64,000 nucleotides of DNA, from assembly GCF_000265425.1 (NCBI RefSeq), contig NC_018014.1, positions 1,116,001-1,180,000 on the forward strand, given 5' to 3'. Of this stretch, positions 60,233 to 64,000 are shown piece after piece (position 1 is the stretch's first letter; every line of letters begins with the position of its first letter). The notes below the pieces were generated by a model. That model was not told the origin of the DNA and made no database searches. It saw only the letters and a program-made list of their open reading frames with translations. Both the position numbers and the translations under genes were made by a program. The stretch comes from Terriglobus roseus DSM 18391. Lineage in GTDB: Bacteria; Acidobacteriota; Terriglobia; Terriglobales; Acidobacteriaceae.

Positions 60233-63200
60233 ATGTCGAAAGAAATCTATATCTCAACAACGCCGCACGAGACGCGGCTGGCCATCGTCGAAGACGAACA
60301 ACTGGCGGAGATCTACTACGAACGCGAGAATGAGTACACGCTCGCCGGATCCATCTACAACGGCAAAGTAACGCGCGTCCTTCCGGGCATGCAGTCCAGC
60401 TTTGTGGACATCGGCCTCGAGCGCGACGCCTTCCTGTACGTCACGGACTTCATGGAAGAGGCGGGTGATTCCGCCGACTTCGAATCCGCCGACGGCGGTA
60501 GCCGCAAGCAGCAGGCCGCACCGCGCGAGCAGGGCGAAGCCGCTCCGCAGCGCGAGGGTGGCGGTCAGCGTGAAGGCGGCCGCGAACGCGGTGGCCGTGG
60601 CCGTCGCGACCGCAATGACCGGGATCGCGGCGGAGACCGTGGCGACCGTGGTGAGCGCCGCCCCGCAGCCGCCGAAGCAGCGCCGCCCGAGACCGAGAGC
60701 ACCGTCTCCTTTGACGAACCGATTGCACCCGCGCCGACTGAGGCGGTGGGTGGCGTGGACGCGAACACCGAGGGCGGCAGCCGCCGCTGGCGTGGTCGTC
60801 GTGGCCGCCGCCGTGGCCGTGGCAGCCGTGAGGATCGTCCGCAGACCGCAGCTTCTGAGACCGGCGTCGCGCCAGACGTAACGCTCGAGGGCGGTTACGA
60901 CGAGGACGAGACCGTCATCTCCGACATCGATGCGGAGACCAGCATCGAGATCGATAGGACCGCAACCCCTGCGACGCCCGCTGGACGGGAAGATCGCGGC
61001 GGCAAACGTGGCCGTAACCGCCGTGGCGGTCGGGACCGCGGCGAACGCACCGACCGTGGCGAACGCGGCGGAGATCGTGGCGATCGTCCCAGCGTGCGGG
61101 AGACTGCGCGCCCTGAGGACGCACCTCTTTATGACAACAGCTACGCCGGGTACGACGCGCCGGAAGACCTCGGCCCAGAGCCGACGGGCGAGCCCATCGT
61201 CCTGCCAGGCGAATCGCTGCGCAAGTATCGCGACCCCGCAGAGGTAGCCGCCGAAGAAGAAGAGGCACGCCGCAACGCTCCTCCCGCACGCGAGGTCCTG
61301 ACCGTATCTGTTCCATCCATTGAGATTGTGGGCTGGGATGGCGGCGCCGTGCTGCCCGGTGAGACCATCCGGCCCCGCGGCAACTCCGGTGGCAGCAATG
61401 CCGGCAGTGACCGCCCCGCACGAGAAGATCGTGGCCGTGGTGGCCGCGAGGATCGTGGTGGACGCAGCGACCGTGGTGGCCGTGGCGATCGCAACGACCG
61501 CGGCCCGCGCGAAGATCGTGGCCGCTCGGAATCGCAGCAGAACTTCGCTGCCGCTCCGGCCATCGTGCCGACCCCGTCTGCACCGCAGATGACGGAAGAG
61601 CAGGCTGATGCGGCATCCACCGCCGACCTGGGTGCTCTGCCCGGTGAGACCATCGCCGCAGAAGCTCCCGTAGCAGAGTTCGCCGAGGCACAGGCGGAGT
61701 CGACCCAGACTGCGTCCGAGACCATCACCGAGGATGCAGCCGCTCCCGAAGGCGAACAGCACCCTGCCGAAGAGCACGCTGCGCCAACCGAGTTCGAGCC
61801 CACGGAAGGTGCAAGCGCCAGCATCAGCGATGCAGCCGCACGCCGCGACCTGCGTTTCTTCGGCCGCGAAATCCTCGGTTCGAAGCAGGCGGAGCCCGAA
61901 GCCGAGCCGGAACCGGTTGTTGAGCCTGAGATCTCTGCCGAAGCGGAAGCCGCCATCGAGGCAGCCCTGCCCGACCAGGCCGTCGAAGCCGCTCCCGCAA
62001 CCGAGACGGAATCTGAGCCGGACGTCGCAACACCGGACGCCACCTTCTATGACCTGAACGCAGCCGCGGAGCCGACCGGCGAGTCCGACTTCACCACGCT
62101 TCAAGCCTCGGGCGAGATGATTTCCATCGACACGGTTAACACGGTCGAGGAGCAGGGCTTCCCCCCGATCCCAGCGCAGGATCAGTCCGAACCCGCAAAC
62201 CCCGTCTCAAATGAGGCTGCGGTCCAGTCCGTAACGCTCGCCGAGGCGGAGACCACGCCCCAGCCCGTCTTCGCGACGGAAGAGCAGACTGACAACGAGG
62301 GCGCTGAGCCCGGGATCCACGCCTACGGCGATGGTGACTTTGAAGAAGAAGAGATCGACGGCGAAGAGTACGAGTACGACGCCGCTGCTACCGGCGCCGA
62401 CGATGCCGAGAGCGAAGAGTACGAAGAGGAGACGCTGGAAGGCACAGCGGACCTCGGATCCATGCTCCACGAGATGACACTCGACAGTCAGACCGGCTCC
62501 GAAGACGAAGACGAAGACGAGGACGACACGGAGGAGACCGACGCCAGCGGTGGCTTCACCGAAGCCGACTTCGGCGGCGCGGAAGAGGACGAAGACGCCC
62601 CTGCCGGCGAAGCGACCAGCACCAATGCAGACGGCCGCCCCGGTCGCGCCGAGCGCAACCGTCGCGGTGGAAACAACAACGCAGGCGGCGGACGCGACCG
62701 TCGCGGAGGCCGCAATAGCGGCGGCGACCGTGGCCGTGGCCGCGGACGCCAGTCCATGCAGACGACCGACCTGCCGGCCATCAACGAACTGTTGAAGCCC
62801 GGCCAGGAGATCCTGGTGCAGATTGCCAAGGAGCCCATCGCAAAGAAGGGCGCCCGCATTACCTCGCACATTGCGCTGCCGGGCCGCTTCCTTGTCTTCA
62901 TGCCGACGGTGAACCACACCGGCGTCTCGCGCAAGATCTCGTCGGATGAAGAGCGTCGCCGCCTGAAGTCGATTCTTCTCTCTGAGAAGGGTGACGCGCA
63001 GGGCGGATTCATCGTTCGCACGGCTGCCGACGGTGCCAGCGAAGAGGAGCTCCGCAATGATCTCCGCTTCCTGATCCACCTTTGGAACGACATCAAGATG
63101 CGTTCTGAGTCGTCGAAGTCGCCGGCCCTGATCTATCACGATCTCTCACTCATCGAGCGCATCCTGCGTGACCAGGTAACGGACAACTTCTCCGCCATCT

Positions 63201-63973
63201 GGGTCGATACCGAAGCCGAGTACGAGCGCGTTCTTCGCTTCCTGCAGCGCTTCCAGCCCTCGCTGGTGCGCCGCGTGAAGCTCTACACGAAGGAGACGCC
63301 GCTGTTCGAGCACTTTGGCGTCACCGCCGAGATCGACAAGGCGCTCAAGGCCAAGGTGTGGCTCAAGTCCGGTGGATCCATCGTGATCAACCAGACGGAA
63401 GCGCTGGTTGCCATCGACATCAACACTGGCAAGTATGTCGGCAAGACGGCACGGCTCGAGGACACCATCCTCAAGACGAACCTGGACTCGATCCCCGAGA
63501 TCGTTCGCCAGATCCGTCTCCGCGACCTTGGCGGCATCATCGTCATCGACTTCATCGACATGGACGAGCGCAAGAACCGCGCGAAGGTCATGCAGGCGCT
63601 GGAAGATGCCATGCGCACCGACCGTGCACCGTCGAAGATCCTGCCGTTCAACGACTTTGGTCTCGTCATCATGACGCGCAAGCGTGTGAAGCAGTCGCTT
63701 GAGCGCACGCTCTGCATGCCCGATCCCGTAACCGAGGGCACCGGCATGATCAAGTCGCCCATCACCATCGCCAACGAGATCTACGTGGAGATGAAGAAGA
63801 TGCATCGCCACTTTGAGAAGGGCGATGTCATGCTCCGCGTGCATCCAGAGGTCGTAAAGACCCTGAAGGCGAACGGCGGCAAGCGTCTACAGGAACTGGA
63901 AGAGATGACACGCAAGACCATCCTGGTCAAGAGTGATCCCTCCCTCAGCCCCGAGGCCTTCGACATCCACTAG
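60233..63973 (+). CDS. RNase E/G family endoribonuclease with a giant insertion in the S1 domain
   Basis: A 1246-residue single-strand endoribonuclease for mRNA decay and rRNA processing. The N-terminal S1 strands end near residue 75 (LYVTDF) and resume near 853 (LLKPGQEILVQIAKEP). Between them lie about 775 residues of low-complexity sequence: basic RGG/RDRGG clusters near 107-145, 183-201, 251-288, 392-434 and 801-841, and an acidic Glu/Ala/Asp-rich stretch at about 435-800. The DNase I-like catalytic part is intact, with VAIDINTGKYVGK and IVIDFIDMDER supplying the Mg-binding Asp residues. The Zn-link CPxC is replaced (Asp1164 and Thr1167). There is no C-terminal scaffold. The start is the ATG at 60233 with GAGG 8 bases upstream; a GTG at 60212 is possible. 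Confidence 0.93.
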   Translation: MSKEIYISTTPHETRLAIVEDEQLAEIYYERENEYTLAGSIYNGKVTRVLPGMQSSFVDIGLERDAFLYVTDFMEEAGDSADFESADGGSRKQQAAPREQGEAAPQREGGGQREGGRERGGRGRRDRNDRDRGGDRGDRGERRPAAAEAAPPETESTVSFDEPIAPAPTEAVGGVDANTEGGSRRWRGRRGRRRGRGSREDRPQTAASETGVAPDVTLEGGYDEDETVISDIDAETSIEIDRTATPATPAGREDRGGKRGRNRRGGRDRGERTDRGERGGDRGDRPSVRETARPEDAPLYDNSYAGYDAPEDLGPEPTGEPIVLPGESLRKYRDPAEVAAEEEEARRNAPPAREVLTVSVPSIEIVGWDGGAVLPGETIRPRGNSGGSNAGSDRPAREDRGRGGREDRGGRSDRGGRGDRNDRGPREDRGRSESQQNFAAAPAIVPTPSAPQMTEEQADAASTADLGALPGETIAAEAPVAEFAEAQAESTQTASETITEDAAAPEGEQHPAEEHAAPTEFEPTEGASASISDAAARRDLRFFGREILGSKQAEPEAEPEPVVEPEISAEAEAAIEAALPDQAVEAAPATETESEPDVATPDATFYDLNAAAEPTGESDFTTLQASGEMISIDTVNTVEEQGFPPIPAQDQSEPANPVSNEAAVQSVTLAEAETTPQPVFATEEQTDNEGAEPGIHAYGDGDFEEEEIDGEEYEYDAAATGADDAESEEYEEETLEGTADLGSMLHEMTLDSQTGSEDEDEDEDDTEETDASGGFTEADFGGAEEDEDAPAGEATSTNADGRPGRAERNRRGGNNNAGGGRDRRGGRNSGGDRGRGRGRQSMQTTDLPAINELLKPGQEILVQIAKEPIAKKGARITSHIALPGRFLVFMPTVNHTGVSRKISSDEERRRLKSILLSEKGDAQGGFIVRTAADGASEEELRNDLRFLIHLWNDIKMRSESSKSPALIYHDLSLIERILRDQVTDNFSAIWVDTEAEYERVLRFLQRFQPSLVRRVKLYTKETPLFEHFGVTAEIDKALKAKVWLKSGGSIVINQTEALVAIDINTGKYVGKTARLEDTILKTNLDSIPEIVRQIRLRDLGGIIVIDFIDMDERKNRAKVMQALEDAMRTDRAPSKILPFNDFGLVIMTRKRVKQSLERTLCMPDPVTEGTGMIKSPITIANEIYVEMKKMHRHFEKGDVMLRVHPEVVKTLKANGGKRLQELEEMTRKTILVKSDPSLSPEAFDIH

Positions 63974-64000
63974 AAAGCATCGAACTCAACAAAGCGGACA

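Noticed and set aside
60254..62104. A 616-codon minus-strand frame rich in Gly, Ala, Leu and Cys, opposite the RNase E/G insert
   Set aside because: It is the complement of RGG and Glu/Ala repeats, and its low complexity is inherited from them.

Overview
The window is a GC-rich chromosomal segment of a Gram-negative heterotroph, most likely an acidobacterium of the Terriglobus/Granulicella/Edaphobacter kind. The main clues are an Oar-like TonB-dependent receptor with an N-terminal carboxypeptidase-regulatory-like domain, the phoH-ybeY-CNNM-era neighbourhood, many conserved proteins of unknown function, and short palindromic spacer repeats. This placement is inference; there is no rRNA gene to anchor it. 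I found no tRNA, rRNA, CRISPR array, prophage or intact insertion sequence.

Layout. 1-790: start of a probable FMN-binding (PPOX-like) gene and a Mn/Fe superoxide dismutase, both minus strand. 1.0-11 kb: a plus-strand sugar block with GH15 glucoamylase, transketolase, HAD phosphatase, 6-phosphogluconate dehydrogenase, glucose-6-phosphate dehydrogenase, 6-phosphogluconolactonase and glucokinase. It covers release of glucose, its phosphorylation and the oxidative pentose phosphate pathway, and is closed by a strong terminator. 11.2-15 kb: a membrane diguanylate cyclase and an exported M1 aminopeptidase. 15-22.6 kb: a MoxR/DUF58/DUF4129/DUF4350/SpoIIM/RDD membrane module of unknown function. 22.6-30.3 kb: a long minus-strand run (nadC, birA, coaX, unknown, rlmD-like, comEC, small unknown). 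30.4-33 kb: small membrane proteins, a cold-shock protein and a second, divergent G6PDH. 33-43.3 kb: valS, an exported esterase, a VirK/YbjX-like protein, era, a cupin, a CNNM/CBS transporter, ybeY and phoH. 43.5-54 kb: a very large TonB-dependent receptor, an outer-membrane porin-like barrel and the pstSCAB-phoU phosphate system. 54-58.6 kb: rpsT, a TonB-C protein, and mrdA-rodA for cell elongation. 58.6-64 kb: a flavin-dependent monooxygenase and an RNase E/G homologue.

The features most worth a second look are: (1) the RNase E/G protein, whose S1 domain is split by an insertion of about 775 residues with five RGG-type basic clusters, a long acidic stretch and three copies of an LPGE(S/T)(L/I) peptide, and which lacks both Zn-link cysteines; (2) TTCACA-like half-sites at exact 11-bp spacing ahead of the porin, pstS and pstC, suggesting one Pho regulon of three promoters; (3) YbeY with a histone-H1-like Lys/Ala tail, preceded by an intrinsic terminator between phoH and ybeY; (4) the MoxR-DUF58-SpoIIM-RDD module, whose order and strands resemble a mycobacterial locus; (5) three convergent gene pairs whose stop codons share a CTAG palindrome.
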